64,000 bases of DNA from Forficula auricularia (GCA_024734495.1 JALMQS010000819.1:390437-454436), one strand, 5' to 3'. Numbered from the stretch's first letter, positions 11,016-22,955 are shown. A program made the numbers and translations. Notes: generated from the letters alone by a model not told the origin.

Positions 11016-11052
11016 GACTGAAGATGGCCAAATAAAATTCAGGCCGAAACGT
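11016..11052 (+). other. Hammerhead-like motif, right arm (H4)
   Basis: This is the inverted partner of H3: CTGAAGA, T, GGCC hairpin, GAAACGTC. In a transcript of the whole element, H3 and H4 lie on opposite strands, so only one would be in sense. Confidence 0.5.
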
Positions 11053-11505
11053 CTTATTAAAGGTGTTTTATTGAACCCAGTTATTCCATCTTTGGCTGAT
11101 ATCTCCTCCTTCATCTAGTACAGTTTTATCACAGCCACGAACTCTAACAATATTTTTAAGAATCACTTTGTGTTTAGGAGGGGCGAAGAGCAGATGCCCC
11201 CTGACCATACTTAGGTACGCCCATGACTATGGCAGCATTAGTGCATGGACAAAATATGGAATTGGTTCACTATAACTGAGATTTTAATTCATTGTTTAAC
11301 AATGAAGATATCAGTTTGGTTAGGCAAACACGCATTCAAATACATTTTCTAAAAAAACTTGGTCTCAAGAGAACTTGAACATTAAAATCTTAATGTTGCA
11401 TCATTCGTTTCCATAAATAAATAAATAAATAAAAAATAAAAAAAAAATTGTTACAGGAATGGTAGGGAATTGGATAAAATTAAAAAAACAGAGTTTTTAC
11501 TAAAT

Positions 11506-11547
11506 GGCCAGAGGTTTCATCAATTAATTTTGACTTCCTCAGTGGCC
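11506..11547 (-). other. Hammerhead-like motif (H5)
   Basis: The - strand reads GGCCA, CTGAGGA, A, then GTCAA-AATTAA-TTGAT, then GAAACCTC and TGGCC. The outer arms GGCCA/TGGCC pair over 5 bp, flush with the core. The stem II helix has 5 pairs including one G-U. CUC is an acceptable NUH triplet. The sequence is independent of H2 yet keeps the same architecture. Confidence 0.55.
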
Positions 11548-12174
11548 TATTTTATCACTCTTTGTTTTTTGACTATCTAATATTTGTGTATTGATAAGTT
11601 ATTATTTTCAAATACCCTCAATATGTACAAATGTACATTGTACATGCTCATTACTTATCGCATTATTTAAATATTATAGCTATCTATATCATACATTATC
11701 ATTAAAATAGCAAGTAAGAAAATCTCAAGATTTATGAAATATTCAAATAAATAAAAATAGCTAAATATTTTCTATTTACATAGATATTTTGTTCTTTTGT
11801 TATTCTTAGTTTCTATATTTTTCTGATTATTATTCTAGGCGCATTAAAAATATAATCTGGTTCTAGTATCTACTTTACTACAGTCAAATGGATCCATAGC
11901 AATATGAATAAAAAAATGAAATGCTATTATTAATCCGATTATGGATAGTTAAGAGAGTAAGAGAGCGAATTTATAAATCGTAAAATTTATGAACTATATA
12001 CCAAACGGACAATTTCATCGTATATTACATAATGGGTTGTACGTATATAAAGATAATCCGCGAGTCCATAAAAATAAAGAATTCCACAATAAAAAAATTT
12101 CAGATCACAATCAACGAAGTGAAAGGAAAAAAAATTTTTACTACCTTCAATTTATAAAAGCTTTTTGATAATTA

Positions 12175-12360
12175 ATTTTTATCAGCCTATTGAAAAGGTG
12201 GCGATATTTGCACACCCTTTTTTTGTTTTTCATTTAAAATGCGACAATAATTTATTTGAATTACAGAAGAAATATTTCAACCTTTCTGTTTCTATTAAAT
12301 ATATTTTTGTAATAAAATAAATTCGTCATCCCTAATAAAAAGCATTGGAGTATAATTTTA
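12175..12360. repeat. Dispersed repeat family R2, copy 1
   Basis: It starts ATCAGCCTATTGAAAAGGTG and ends near CCTAATAAAAAGCATTGG. It matches 14293-14466 over about 180 bp in direct orientation, 2.1 kb apart. It is AT-rich with no coding potential. Confidence 0.8.
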
Positions 12361-12537
12361 TATATTAGTGGACTCTGCACCCTAACCACCTGCTTAATTC
12401 GATCTGTTTCTCGCTTTTTAAGATCTAAATCTGTTATTGAGCGGCTCGCACATTTACACAGACACCCTCAGACATGGACCAATGATTTTCTGACACTTTT
12501 TGGACTTTGTGAACCTCAAAAACTGGTTTATGTTGAA

Positions 12538-12596
12538 AATTCGATTTCCTTTAGAGGAGTCGAGTAGCCACACGCGCTAGACCACTAACCCCTTTT
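12538..12596 (-). repeat. tRNA-derived SINE head, degenerate
   Basis: The - strand reads GGGGTTAGTGGTCTAGCGCG, then TGTGGCTACTCGACTCC, then AATCGAATTTTC. The first part is A-box-like and the last resembles a decayed B box. Confidence 0.5.
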
Positions 12597-12659
12597 GAAT
12601 CGTTGTCTTTGGAGCTATCTGGGGGATTCTTCACAATGAAGGATTTCTTTTTGAAGCTT

Positions 12660-13640
12660 CTGTGTTTTTAAATTAAATAAATTAAATGTTCAATTAATAA
12701 GTTCAATTAATATTTATTTAGTGGACTGTTTAAATTAAAATATATATATATATATCTTTCAAATGTCGTTAGCTGAATGTGAGAGGGTTTTCAGGAAGAG
12801 AAAAAAGATTAAATACAAAGCTCTTTATTTTAAAAGAATTTATTAATATGGAAAAACAAGTACAAGTAAAAGGTTGGATAATAAAAGGTTCAAATATATT
12901 AATAAAAAAGGTGTATTAAGGTAGTTGTTTCGCAACAATACTAACAAAAAGTTAACGTTAGAGTATATAGAACAGACAATAAGGATTCATGATTTATAAG
13001 CCCAAAACTTTTTGCTGTTTATGTACCGATTCTAGTCAATATCGTGGTCTTTTGACAAAGCTTACACCATTGTAAGAGATTGAAAATTTTTTGACAGATA
13101 AAATACATTTTAAAAGTTAAAAAATTTCTTTAAAAATCGTTTTGTATTTTTTAACAAATGTAATCAACGCCTACGTTACACTTTATGAAAGTTATAATTT
13201 TGAAAAAATCTAGCGCATGCGCGCTTTATACATCTTTTGCTGGTTAAATAAATGTGCTGTTACCTAATTGTTTTTAGTGTACATTTTTTTTTATTTATTC
13301 ATTATTATCTCAGAAACTGTGTTGTAACTATGAATCAAAATTGTCTTAAAATATGTATTGGTTATTGTTTAATGTTGGTTTAGTTTTTTATAAAAATGGT
13401 AAGAAGGGTTTCTTAATTATAATTAAAGATGTATGTAAATTTTCCGATATCCCGTATAGTGCAAAATATAAGAGTCTGAAAAATTCTATTTTTGAAATTT
13501 AATATCTCCGGAACTATCTAGTTCATAAATTTCGTTTTGACACCAATCGATGCAGAAGTATTTACATAATAATCTCTCTAAATTTCAAAAAAAATCCTAA
13601 GAAAACCCATTTGGCGGAACAAATGCCTAGTTTTATCCCT
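12660..13640. other. Non-coding stretch
   Basis: A TA microsatellite lies at 12739-12754. No exon, LINE or inverted repeat can be supported. Confidence 0.4.
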
Positions 13641-13642
13641 GA

Positions 13643-13713
13643 AGACGTGATGGCCGAGCTCTGGAATGATGGTCCCTTGAACTGGTTGCGTTCGGACTCA
13701 TCTCACGGACTCC
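13643..13713 (+). repeat. tRNA-derived SINE head
   Basis: GACGTGATGGCCGAGCTCTG resembles the class II tRNA A box (TGGCCGAG), and GGTTGCGTTCGGACTC resembles a B box. Base changes in both boxes point to a decayed SINE and not a tRNA gene. Confidence 0.45.
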
Positions 13714-14292
13714 TAGTATTGTTTATTGACTTTTAATCTAGGGTGATGTTTCCCCTAAAATATTTTGAATTATCATTTGGTATTTCCTGATCAATGTTTT
13801 TAATTAAATTTATTATATTAAATTATTCTGGAATTAATTATATCGAAATTTCCTATTTTAATGTTAAAATGTATTTATTGACTTTAATTAAATTGCGCGG
13901 TGTATTTGAATTTTGAAAAAGTTTTTAAATTTAAAATTTTTTATGAAATCTTAAGCTGATTTGACAGCTCCAGTCTTGATGACGATGTTCGAGCGGGAGG
14001 CCCAAGTTCGGGCTTTGCTCGCGTAAAAAATTCGACCGGCTAAAACTCGGCAATCACATTAACACTACTAAACCATGATAAAAACTATATACCCAATAGA
14101 AATTGGCTAAATGGACTTAGTATTTGGATAAGCCACAACTCTCCTGTAGTGTTCTATGTATGAGTATATTGAATAAATAAATGAAACAGCCAAAAGCAAA
14201 TAACGTGTAATTCAAAAAAAGTCCAACGTTCCCTATTTAATAACATGGACAATTTCTATTTAAATGTTTTTATTTATTTATTTATTTATTTA

Positions 14293-14466
14293 TTTAATCA
14301 GTCTATTGAAAAGGTGGCGATATTGCAAAATCTCTTTTGTTTTTCATTTTAATTGCGTCAATAATTTATTTGAATTACACCCAAAATATTTCATTCTTTC
14401 TCTTTTTATTATATATCTATATATTTTTGTAATAAAAAATTCATCATCCAAATAAAAAGCATTGGT
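14293..14466. repeat. Dispersed repeat family R2, copy 2
   Basis: This is the direct-orientation partner of 12175-12360, starting AATCAGTCTATTGAAAAGGT. It begins after a TTTA microsatellite (14268-14297). A 63-codon open frame here is a by-product of that microsatellite. Confidence 0.8.
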
Positions 14467-14479
14467 GAATAAATAAATA

Positions 14480-16740
14480 AATATATAATATATATAATTA
14501 AATGATTTTCAAGTTTGTCCTATAAAACACCATATCGGCTATAATTAAAAGTATCCGCGGCTTTGAATATAAATTCTATTAAAATGATCATCGGCGAGAA
14601 AATTAAACTTTTTTTTGACAGGAATATTTATTTTATTGTTTTAATAATATTTATATTTTGAGAATAAAGTGGCTAACCCCACCTCGAATGCCGAATGTTT
14701 TTAATCTGTAGAAAAATATATATGTTCTCTAACGGCCCCTATATTTATACATATGTATATACATAAATACATTTCACTGAGAGCATTTGGAGTTTATTAA
14801 AGACAAATGAAATAAATAAACCAAGTGGCTTTTTTGTAGGGAATTAATTTAATAAAAATATGTTTGTTTTTATTTTTTTCCATGATAAGCTTCGTTAAAA
14901 TATTAATTAAATTTTTAATTAATAAGACAATTTTTTAGTTTTCAAATTTGTTGTCAATGTTAATCGAAATTATTCAATACAGATTTTTTTTTTTACTTTA
15001 TAAATTGCCAAGTTCTATAAGATAAAGTAGGTAGGTATTGGTTTCAGTTATTTAGATATACATCGACTTCGCTATTCATTTCACATGATCAGAAAATAAA
15101 AAAGTATTAACTTCATAGTCTCAATGAAAATAAGAAATTTAAATATTGTAGTATTTATTGTAGTATTTCAGGATCAGAATATTTGGACATAAACAACTTA
15201 AAAACAGTGTAGCCCAGAGTTGTTTTTTTTATTATTTCTGTTCGTATATAATTATACCGTTTTTTTGTATTGTTCAACTGATCAAAATAAAATTGAAAGA
15301 CATATAAAATTAACAAAATGAAGGATTAATTAATTTTTTTGGTAAATACATGGGACTACTATTACTATTCAAAATTCCTTTTTTTGATTTGATCTACTTT
15401 TTTGTTGATTACATTTTCTAATATAAATAGTAGGTATTTGTAATGAACTATTAGTGAGTTAAAAAAACAATATATAGTAAAATTGAATGAAATATTAATT
15501 TGTTTATTCTTTTATCATCAAATCATTCAAAAAATATATTTTTTGCATATATGAACTAGAAATTATGAAGAAATAGAGCTTGAAATCTAATCAGTTTTCC
15601 GAATTGGTAATACATACATTTTGACACTAGAACGAACTTTAAATTTTCTTGATTTATTGTGGGTATCAGAATCTAGACATGCAGATACATAGTCAGAAAA
15701 ATCATGGTATAAAATGATTTTTCTGCACTTTTCAGAGATTTTTATACTCACTGAGCAAAATAAAATTCTTTTGAATTAATTTACTACTTGGGCTCGCCAG
15801 GGCGTTCCCATTATGATGTAGAAAAATAAATATAATATAAAATACAATAATTCGATAAATGTATTTCTGAACCATTTATGAATTCTAACCCAAATTATCG
15901 CTATCTGATTGATTGATGTGAATATTGGTAAAGTGTTTTGGTAAATAATTACTAATCATTTCATATTTTATTCACATATGATTTTAATTAAATATTTTTG
16001 CATTGCATTTGGGTCTGGTCGTGATTTGAGTTGGAACCTCATAAGCTCACCACATTTATCTTCAATAGAGATAATTATGGCATTTATCATTCAAAGCACC
16101 GCATTATTATATAAACATATATACATATGTACATGAAAAAAATATAATTAAATGAAGCTAAAATCATATAAATGAATTGGATTAAAATACATCTCTGGGT
16201 GAAATGAGAATGTCAAGTATTTTGAAAGGACAAAGTTTAATATTCGTTTAGTATTTTTGTATATATTTATTTATTTTATTTATTTTTTTGTATTCTTTTT
16301 TAATTTAATTCACTTTAAATGATTGTTAGTTAAATCAAAGTTCAAAAGTTGAATGGGTTTATATATTATCATAATATCATAATATATTTTTTAATTAATT
16401 GTGGATATTTATTCTTTATTTTTATTATTATTATTGTTAAATAAATCAATAACATATTATTAATAGAATTAATTGATTTAAAAATTTAAAATAATATTTC
16501 GTAGCTGAGTTTTTAGATAAGTTATTTAAAGAATTATAATATTTTGGCCTTTAAAAATCTTTTTTGTTTTTATTTAGAATTTTTTTATCTTCATCTACGT
16601 ATAGGTACATTAAAAAATAATAAATAAAATAAAAAAATATTAATTTTTGAGAAAGTTATGGGGGGTTAAAGAGTAAAAAACGAGTAGAAGTGGAATTCAC
16701 TTTATTTTGGTCAGTAAAAATACTAAACTTCTATAGCTTA
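14480..16740. other. AT-rich, probably intronic stretch
   Basis: This lies upstream of the + strand Ig exon and is low in complexity. No additional exon with both splice sites is convincing. It may be intron or upstream sequence of the Ig gene. Confidence 0.4.
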
Positions 16741-16754
16741 TAGAATATCAAGAG

Positions 16755-16860
16755 AGGTGGTCAACTACTAAATCCGAGATCTTATGGATTATTTTTAATT
16801 ATGCCAGAAAAACCTTGTTTCACCCCTTTATCGAAAATTGAATCCGAATGCCAAAAATGC
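16755..16860. repeat. Partial copy of hairpin MITE family M2
   Basis: AATCCGAGATCTTATGGATT, then ATTTTTAATTATGCCAGAAA, resembles the ends of the hairpin elements at 19470 and 28632. A 72-codon open frame (16801-17019) starts inside it and shows no domain. I treat that frame as spurious. Confidence 0.4.
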
Positions 16861-17462
16861 AATCCGGCCACTTGGCTTGCCCATCGTCGTGCAACCAAAT
16901 ACATCTGCCCTAATAGCACACGCAAAATTTTATTTTCACTCAAAGATTCGACTTCATTATTAAAAAAATTCAGTCACTTGATTCTAAATCTTAATATAGA
17001 GACATACCATATATTTTGATTAGAATATTTTAAGGGTTTTGGTTGGTTTTTGAAGATTTTTAAAAACTATAATATAAAAGATCTTATAAAAATACGTCTT
17101 TGATTTTTTATATTTTTTTACTTTATTTTAATCGTATGTATTTATTGGCACATTAAAGAATAAAAAAAAGGAAGAAAATACTAATTAATTTTTAATTAAA
17201 TAGATGGATTTGAAGAGTGAGAAAAATTGAAAATTTCTAAATATACCAAAAAATTGTAATATGATAGAATATCTTTAGATTCTAATTTCTATTACATTTT
17301 GGAATCAGATTAGTACTTAATAATATCAACAACTTTTCAAAAGTTAAAATCCCTAGACTTCTATAATTAATTTTTTAAGAGTTTTTTTATTATACGTCAA
17401 TTAATTTTTTTTCTTATAAATATAATAGGATTTGTTTAATTCTGTGGTTTTTTTAATTTCAG

Positions 17463-17624
17463 GAGAATATACTGCTGAAATGGGTTCAAATAGCGTAGGA
17501 ACCGGGCGCAACAAAATCAAGTTACGTTTGGGCCGAGGCGATCTTACATCCAGTTATGTGTGCAAGGCAATGAACGATGCCCTCACAGAACCCATCACCT
17601 CAAGTGTCCAGATTGACGTCAATG
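17463..17624 (+). CDS. Internal exon of a Sidestep-like Ig cell-surface protein
   Basis: This 162-nt exon is bounded by TTTCAG and GTGAGT and is phase 1 on both sides, the usual arrangement for Ig-domain exons. It encodes EYTAEMGSNSVGTGRNKIKL, then RLGRGDLTSSYVCKAMNDAL, then TEPITSSVQIDVN. The YVC motif is the F-strand cysteine of an Ig domain. The order of a LxLxRxDL segment, (Y/F)xCxA, a PI/PV-S stretch and VxIDVN matches the first Ig domain of arthropod Sidestep-type proteins, which are transmembrane receptors involved in axon guidance and partner Beat proteins in Drosophila. That function is inferred from family resemblance. Flanking exons are not found in this window, so introns must be very long. 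Confidence 0.8.
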
Positions 17625-17751
17625 GTGAGTACAAAAATACACTTGAAAGCTTTTTTTTGATAATTTTACTATTTTAATTGAATTATGCCAATGTAAGTAA
17701 AACATACCGATTTTGTATAATCGTTAATAATGTATTACATATAGTATAGAC

Positions 17752-17970
17752 CAGTGGCGTGCGGTCAATGGATGCGCCGCATCCCTAACATTTCAAACAT
17801 TTACAGTATTTTCATAAATATCAACTTCAAAATTTCAGGAGGATCTTTAAATTTTCAAATTATTATCCGTTATTTCAAATATTTCTATAAAAAATATTTT
17901 TTGTTTTGAAAAGTATATTGGTGGTTCTCGAAATGAAATAAAATTGTTATATAGTGTCAAGGGGCAATTA
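17752..17970. mobile_element. hAT-like MITE family M3, fragment 1
   Basis: It starts CAGTGGCGTGCGGTCAATGG. Further blocks (ACATTTCAAACATTTA, TTTTCATAAAT, TTTTCAAATTATTAT) recur at 19034-19215. The same terminus in inverted form, ending CGCACGCCACTG, closes the element at 34673-34902. It is one-ended here. Confidence 0.65.
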
Positions 17971-18296
17971 AAATGAACGATTTTTCGGAAAAGGGCGTGG
18001 ATACAGGGTTTGAAGTCCCTGCCTGGTATATCTTCCAGTTCAAACAGGTCAACGACAAGTTCAGACGAGTTCTAGTCGAATAAAAATTGTTCTCACTGAG
18101 GAACTATTTTTTTTTTTTTTTATTTTCTCTCCTCTTAATGGCCTCGGAATGAATTCCATTGTAGCCAGTCTACCATGAGTCTAAAATTTTCACAGCCAAA
18201 TATAAATTATGCATAACAATTATAAAATTGTGAGCAATCAAAAATACAATAAATAAGTAATTAATTACAAACAATTAAATAGTATCACAGATAATG

Positions 18297-18440
18297 AAAA
18301 TAATACCAAATGAATAAAAGTAATAAATAAATAATAAATAAATAAACCAATAAAATAATAAATAAATAAAACATTGAAATAATAAATAAATAAAACAATA
18401 AAATAATAAATAAATAAAATAATAAAATAATAAATAAAGA
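18297..18440. repeat. AAATAATAAATAA-type microsatellite
   Basis: An irregular tandem run of AATAAATAAAT and AAATAAAACAAT units covering about 140 bp. The sequence around it stays AT-rich. Confidence 0.85.
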
Positions 18441-18444
18441 GGAA

Positions 18445-19020
18445 TTATTAAAAATAGTAATAATACAATTAAGGAATAAATAAAGATGATTCGGGAATCT
18501 TTGGACTAATTCATTTCAATTTGAACTACTTGAATAAATAATATATAAAGCAATAAATAAAATAAATTATTCAATTAATTTTAAGAAGAAATAATCCTTG
18601 AGGGATAAAAAAGTATTTATTTTTATCACATTTTTTTAAATTTAATAGCAATAATATGAAAATAATGAATCAATAAAAAAAAAAAAAAAAAAATATGAAA
18701 ATAATATACAAAAAAATATTGACATTTTAAAAAAAGAAAATAATAAAATAAATTTTATTTTGCTGTTCTTTTAAAAAATGATCTCGATTTTTTGTTAGTG
18801 GGTGTTAGAATAAAAAAAAGTTTGGACTATAATGGCAATAGATTTAATAAAATATAATTTTATATTTTATTTGCATTATTTTATGATAGATAGAATCGGA
18901 GTTTTTATGGATTTTTTAACCCTTAAAGCAGCGTTCTTTGGAAATCCAATAATCAAATGTATAAGAAGTATATTTTGGTTTTTCTGGTTGAATTTATCAC
19001 AATGGTAGATCATTTAATCT
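18445..19020. other. AT-rich non-coding stretch
   Basis: Mostly A/T runs between two M3 copies. If the Ig gene continues on the + strand, this is intron. Confidence 0.4.
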
Positions 19021-19033
19021 ACATAATATATAT

Positions 19034-19215
19034 CAGTGGCGTGGGCTCCATGGATGCTGTGGATGCGGCGAATCACTAAATTTCAAACATTTATAGTATT
19101 TTCATAAATTCAGGAGTATCTTTAAATTTTCAAATTATTATTATGTATTTCAAATATTTCTATAAAAAACAATTTTTTTTTGTTTTGAAAAGTAAATTGC
19201 TTCTCAAAATGAAAT
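19034..19215. mobile_element. hAT-like MITE family M3, fragment 2
   Basis: It starts CAGTGGCGTGGGCTCCATGG, then ATGCTGTGGATGCGGCG, and shares its interior with 17752-17970 in the same orientation. Confidence 0.65.
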
Positions 19216-19472
19216 AAGTTTTGAATAGTATATTTTATATGGAGAAAAAAAATATTTTATTGTTAAAATGTTTCCTAAAAATAGTTTTTCCTCTTTTCTT
19301 CAATGATACAATATTTCAAAGGGGAAATCCTTGTGAATATTCCATCAGCCAGAGGGGACTTTCTCATTGATTTCCACTTATAAAAACACACTATGATTAT
19401 AAGAGCTAAAGTTGTTGATAGAAATGGATTTTAAATTTTCTAAAAAAATAATAAGAGACTCGTATTTTAGAC

Positions 19473-19622
19473 CCGAGATGGAATTGATGATTTTTTATTA
19501 TATGTCAGAAAAGCTGATTTTACCACCTCGGTAGTGTCGAAATTAAGAATCCGGGTTCGATTCCCGAGGGGATAAAAAAAACCTTCTGACATATAAATAA
19601 AAATAATCCATTCCATCTCAGA
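19473..19622. mobile_element. Hairpin MITE family M2 with tRNA-like core
   Basis: The ends GAGATGGAATTGATGATTTT and AATAATCCATTCCATCTC are inverted. Inside them TATATGTCAGAA faces TTCTGACATATA. The loop contains CCGGGTTCGATTCCCGAGG, a perfect B-box core (GGTTCGANTCC) framed by a second small stem (CCTCGG/CCGAGG). This may be a tRNA-derived piece captured inside a hairpin element. Confidence 0.65.
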
Positions 19623-19821
19623 TTTACTAGAAGATATCCCGAGATATCCTCTTGTAATTTTCTTAGATACTTTAGTTAATTTCTCATAAATTACTTTTTA
19701 ATAAATTTAATAGTTTTGATATTAAGAAAGAATTTTTAAGCTTTGGTGTTTATAAACGAAATAAAATCTTTATGCAATTATTTTTATTCTATAAAAAGTT
19801 CATTGTTTTAAAGACTATATT

Positions 19822-20652
19822 ATTAAGGGTTGAAATTTTGTTTAAATCCCTCATAATTAATTATAATTATTTATTGAACAAGATCAAACAATATGTACAA
19901 TATAACTACGACGTTTCGATTTGCTTATTCTGCGATCATTCTCAAGTTTGAGCACCCACTCCGAATTTGAGTTAACTTGAAATAAATAAAAAAAAATATC
20001 CACCAAGTTTCAAGTCTCTATCTCAATTTTAGCCTGTGCCGCAAGCGATATAATTTTCCCATCTAGATAATTTGGGGTTTTCGGCATAGAAATATCAATT
20101 TTTTATTCAAAAAATTTCAAACTCTGTAGACTTTATCCTTATAATAATAGCTATTCTTCAGAATTTTTACAGATTTTTAGTTATTATAATTTTGGAGTTA
20201 CAGATAGATAAAATACTGTTATATCTTAGTGTTAGTAAGTTATAGAATCCAAAATTATAATAGATAAAAAATTTAAAAAAAATTCTGACGGATATCTACT
20301 ATTTTGAAAGGATAAAGTCTACAGAGTTTCAAATTTTTTGAACAATTACTTTGGCTGGAATAAAAAAATTGATCGTTCAATGCCAAATTACCATAAAATA
20401 TATAAATGGGAAACTTGCACAATTTAAAATTGAGATAGAGATTTGAAACTTGGGGGATTTTTTTTAAATTTTTTTCGAACCATATGAGCCTCTGTCAACG
20501 TAAAAATTTGAAAATACCCAAATTAAGGACCATACAAGTATCTGAATTACTCAATCAAAACGTCGTATAGTTATATGATATTATTTGTTCGTGCTCAATA
20601 AATAATTATAATTAATTATGTTTTGGAATTAAACGAAATTTCAACCCTTAAT
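19822..20652. mobile_element. 830-bp imperfect palindrome, family P1 copy 1
   Basis: The ends TTAAGGGTTGAAATTT and AAATTTCAACCCTTAA are inverted, and the similarity continues through most of each half (for example CAAGTTTCAAGTCTCTATCT against AGATAGAGATTTGAAACTTG). Each arm carries ATTATAATTATTTATTGAAC and a CTACGACGTTT block that belongs to the hammerhead-like motif. Family P1 also occurs at 43936-44640. It has no coding region. Confidence 0.8.
19908..19960 (-). other. Hammerhead-like motif, divergent (H6)
   Basis: The - strand reads ACTTGAGAATGATCGCAGAA, then TAAGCAAATCGAAACGTCG. GATCG..AAATC forms a weakened stem II. CTTGAGAA replaces CTGANGA and GAAACGTC is intact. The better-paired version is at 44524-44574. 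Confidence 0.4.
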
Positions 20653-20659
20653 AAATTTG

Positions 20660-21690
20660 ATCACAAAAACACAAGCTTTAACAGCTACATATCTGAGTAC
20701 ATTTATTTTTTCATTAATAAAAAAAATAAATGTTTCATTTATTTTGTTTGTATTCTTTTAAAAAAATATTCACTCTTCACTGGCTTCTGACGTTCTCTTG
20801 TCGAAAAAATAATAAAAAATGGAAATAAAAAAAATGAATCCCAACAAAAGAGGGATGAAAATTTAATGGTCATTTGTAAACAAAATGCACGAGAGTAATT
20901 ATACGAAGAGTTTTGTCAACGTTGTTGACGTATCGACAGCAGCGAGAATGAAAGGGGCGAAAGACCATCATCATCTCAGGGCAGATCCACCCCATTTTCT
21001 ATTTGGCACATCCACTGCTAATTAATGTTGAAAAATTAATTTTTGAACCCTTTCTTCGAGTGACTCCCGGAAGACCGAAAGATAATATCGAAGTCATTTG
21101 TCATCCGGGGTATGTCACGACCAAAGAATCACCCTCTTTTTTTTATTACAAATTATAGGAAATTATATGAAATTCGACCGCTTCGTTCAATAATAAATCT
21201 CCAATATATTATACATAATAAGAAGCTAAGAATAGAAAGAATAAAATGGAACCTCTTGAAGAAAGATTATAAATTATATATGCCAGCGATAAATTTTCCC
21301 AGAGTAGTAATTCTTCATTACAGTAAAGAGTGGCTATGAGTTAGAGCTTAATGCTCGAGGATGAGTTTTTAATATTTTAAATTCATCTTCATTGTATTAA
21401 TATCTGGTGAAGCGACAAATCAGTTTCAATGCAATTTCTCCTTCGTTGATTAACAATAAAAATTTGGACCTGTATCAAAAATAAAGGTTTTAATATTTGA
21501 GACTAAAATTATTACTCTGAGAATTCCCAGCCCAAACGGAAATGACATCAAATCTATTAATTATTAATTTAATCAGTTTAAAGTTGTTGAGAGATATGAT
21601 GAGTTTATTACGATATAAATAACAAATAGTAATTATTCAAAAGATTTTGTGTTGCAGAGATTAAAAGATAAGTTTTAAATATATAGGTAC
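20660..21690. other. Non-coding stretch
   Basis: No supported exon. The segment 20930-21110 is less AT-rich (GACAGCAGCGAGAATGAAAG) but shows no clear frame or splice-bounded block. The open frame at 21112-21339 is basic and has no recognisable domain. Confidence 0.35.
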
Positions 21691-21711
21691 AGTAGAACCT
21701 CAATAGTCCGG

Positions 21712-22110
21712 ATCATAAAAAAATAAATTATAGTTTAAATAAACTAAATAACACGATTTTGTCAGTAATGCACTAAAAAGTACAAAATAATGTAATCAAA
21801 ATTTTTACGTCCAATAACTAAGTAAAATTCCCCGATGCCAATAAATAAAAAAAATAAAAACTAAGTAAAATAAATTAAAAATGTGGGTCGCAGAAGCATG
21901 TAGTTTTAATTAATTTCGACAAAGTGCCCCATGCTTTTTGACGTAGTTATGGGACATAAAAAAGTTTATTACATTATTTTGTACTTTTAGAGCATTACTG
22001 ACAAAAACGTGTTTTTTAGTTTTTTTAAACTATAATTTATTTTTTTACTTTTTAGTCTTAAATATTTTTATAGAGAAATTTTTGGGGAATTTAACAGAAT
22101 AAAAGTCACA
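21712..22110. mobile_element. TIR MITE family M4, copy 1
   Basis: Inverted arms of about 80 bp run from AAAAAATAAATTATAGTTTA at 21718 and from TTTAAACTATAATTTATTTT near 22026. They include GTCAGTAATGCACTAAAAAG and its partner. The interior contains TTAATTTCGACAAAGTGCCC, which recurs at 23060-23085 in the second copy. Confidence 0.75.
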
Positions 22111-22261
22111 TTGATACATCCATACATACAGGTGGAGCTAATAAAAGAGTGTTAAAAAAGGTCAATAAAATAAAAATCATTTGCCAAAAAAAGTAGTGAG
22201 ATCTAATGTGCTGCCAAGTTCAACATCATCAATTTATTAAATGAGTCGAGAATATAGTATC

Positions 22262-22500
22262 TAAAACTAAAATTTGGTTCAATCTGGTTGGAGAGTGTCA
22301 AAAGGTCCTTAAGGATAATTAATGAAAAGTCACTTAATTTGACTCAAAAACTTGTTAAAAAAGTAAAACTAAAATTTGGATGAATTTGGATGAAGAGAGT
22401 CAAAAAGTCCTTAAAACTAAAATTTGGTTTAATTTGGATGTGGACTATCCAAAAGTCCTTAAGGTTAGTTAATGAAAAAGTCACTTAATTTTGTTCAAAA
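22262..22500. repeat. Degenerate tandem repeat, about 60-120 bp unit
   Basis: Three units begin ACTAAAATTTGG. Each has a T-rich middle and then GTCAAAA-GTCCTTAA or a close variant. Two of them continue with AGTCACTTAATTT. No coding potential. Confidence 0.75.
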
Positions 22501-22504
22501 CGTC

Positions 22505-22955
22505 GTTATATAATGTAAGGGGTTGATTCTATTTAATAAGGCCGAGAAATAGTTCACAAATCCCTCGTAAAGAACAATTTCCAAAGATGTATCCAGTATC
22601 AAATCCGAGCACAAATGACTCGGCTGCCTTGATCCCTCTCCTTATATTGCAACTAAAGAGGGGAGGCATGGGGAGGGGATTTTTCAATATCTTCAAAAAA
22701 TACTTTCAAATTCCTAATCTAGTTAATAAATCCTATTTCTTCTCTAACCAACTACTTATATTGGATCTACTCTTTGGTCGAGAAGGGTGAAAGGGGCCCA
22801 GACCCACCCTCCCCCCCAAGAATTAAAATAAAAATAAATAAAAACAAGATTTTAAATTTTTATAATCAATCATACTAAAAATAATCATCCGATAATACTT
22901 TAGTAGATAAATAATTGTGTAAAGAACATGACTTTCACTTACCTCTATATTATCA
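22505..22955. other. Non-coding stretch
   Basis: A 67-codon frame at 22587-22790 is present but its neighbourhood is repetitive and no domain is visible. Nothing else is assigned. Confidence 0.35.

Larger units (their letters stand above)
10683..11152. mobile_element. Near-perfect palindromic retroelement-like insertion, 15-bp TSD
   Basis: Two arms of about 215 bp (10681-10895 and 10908-11123) are near-perfect inverted copies around a centre near 10902. The right side carries an extra tail of about 29 bp (11124-11152). The element is bounded by perfect 15-bp direct repeats TTTTTAAGAATCACT at 10668-10682 and 11153-11167. Each arm carries a hammerhead-like motif. Long, variable target duplications plus inverted copies fit Penelope-like or other target-primed elements better than cut-and-paste transposons. 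There is no coding region. Confidence 0.85.
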
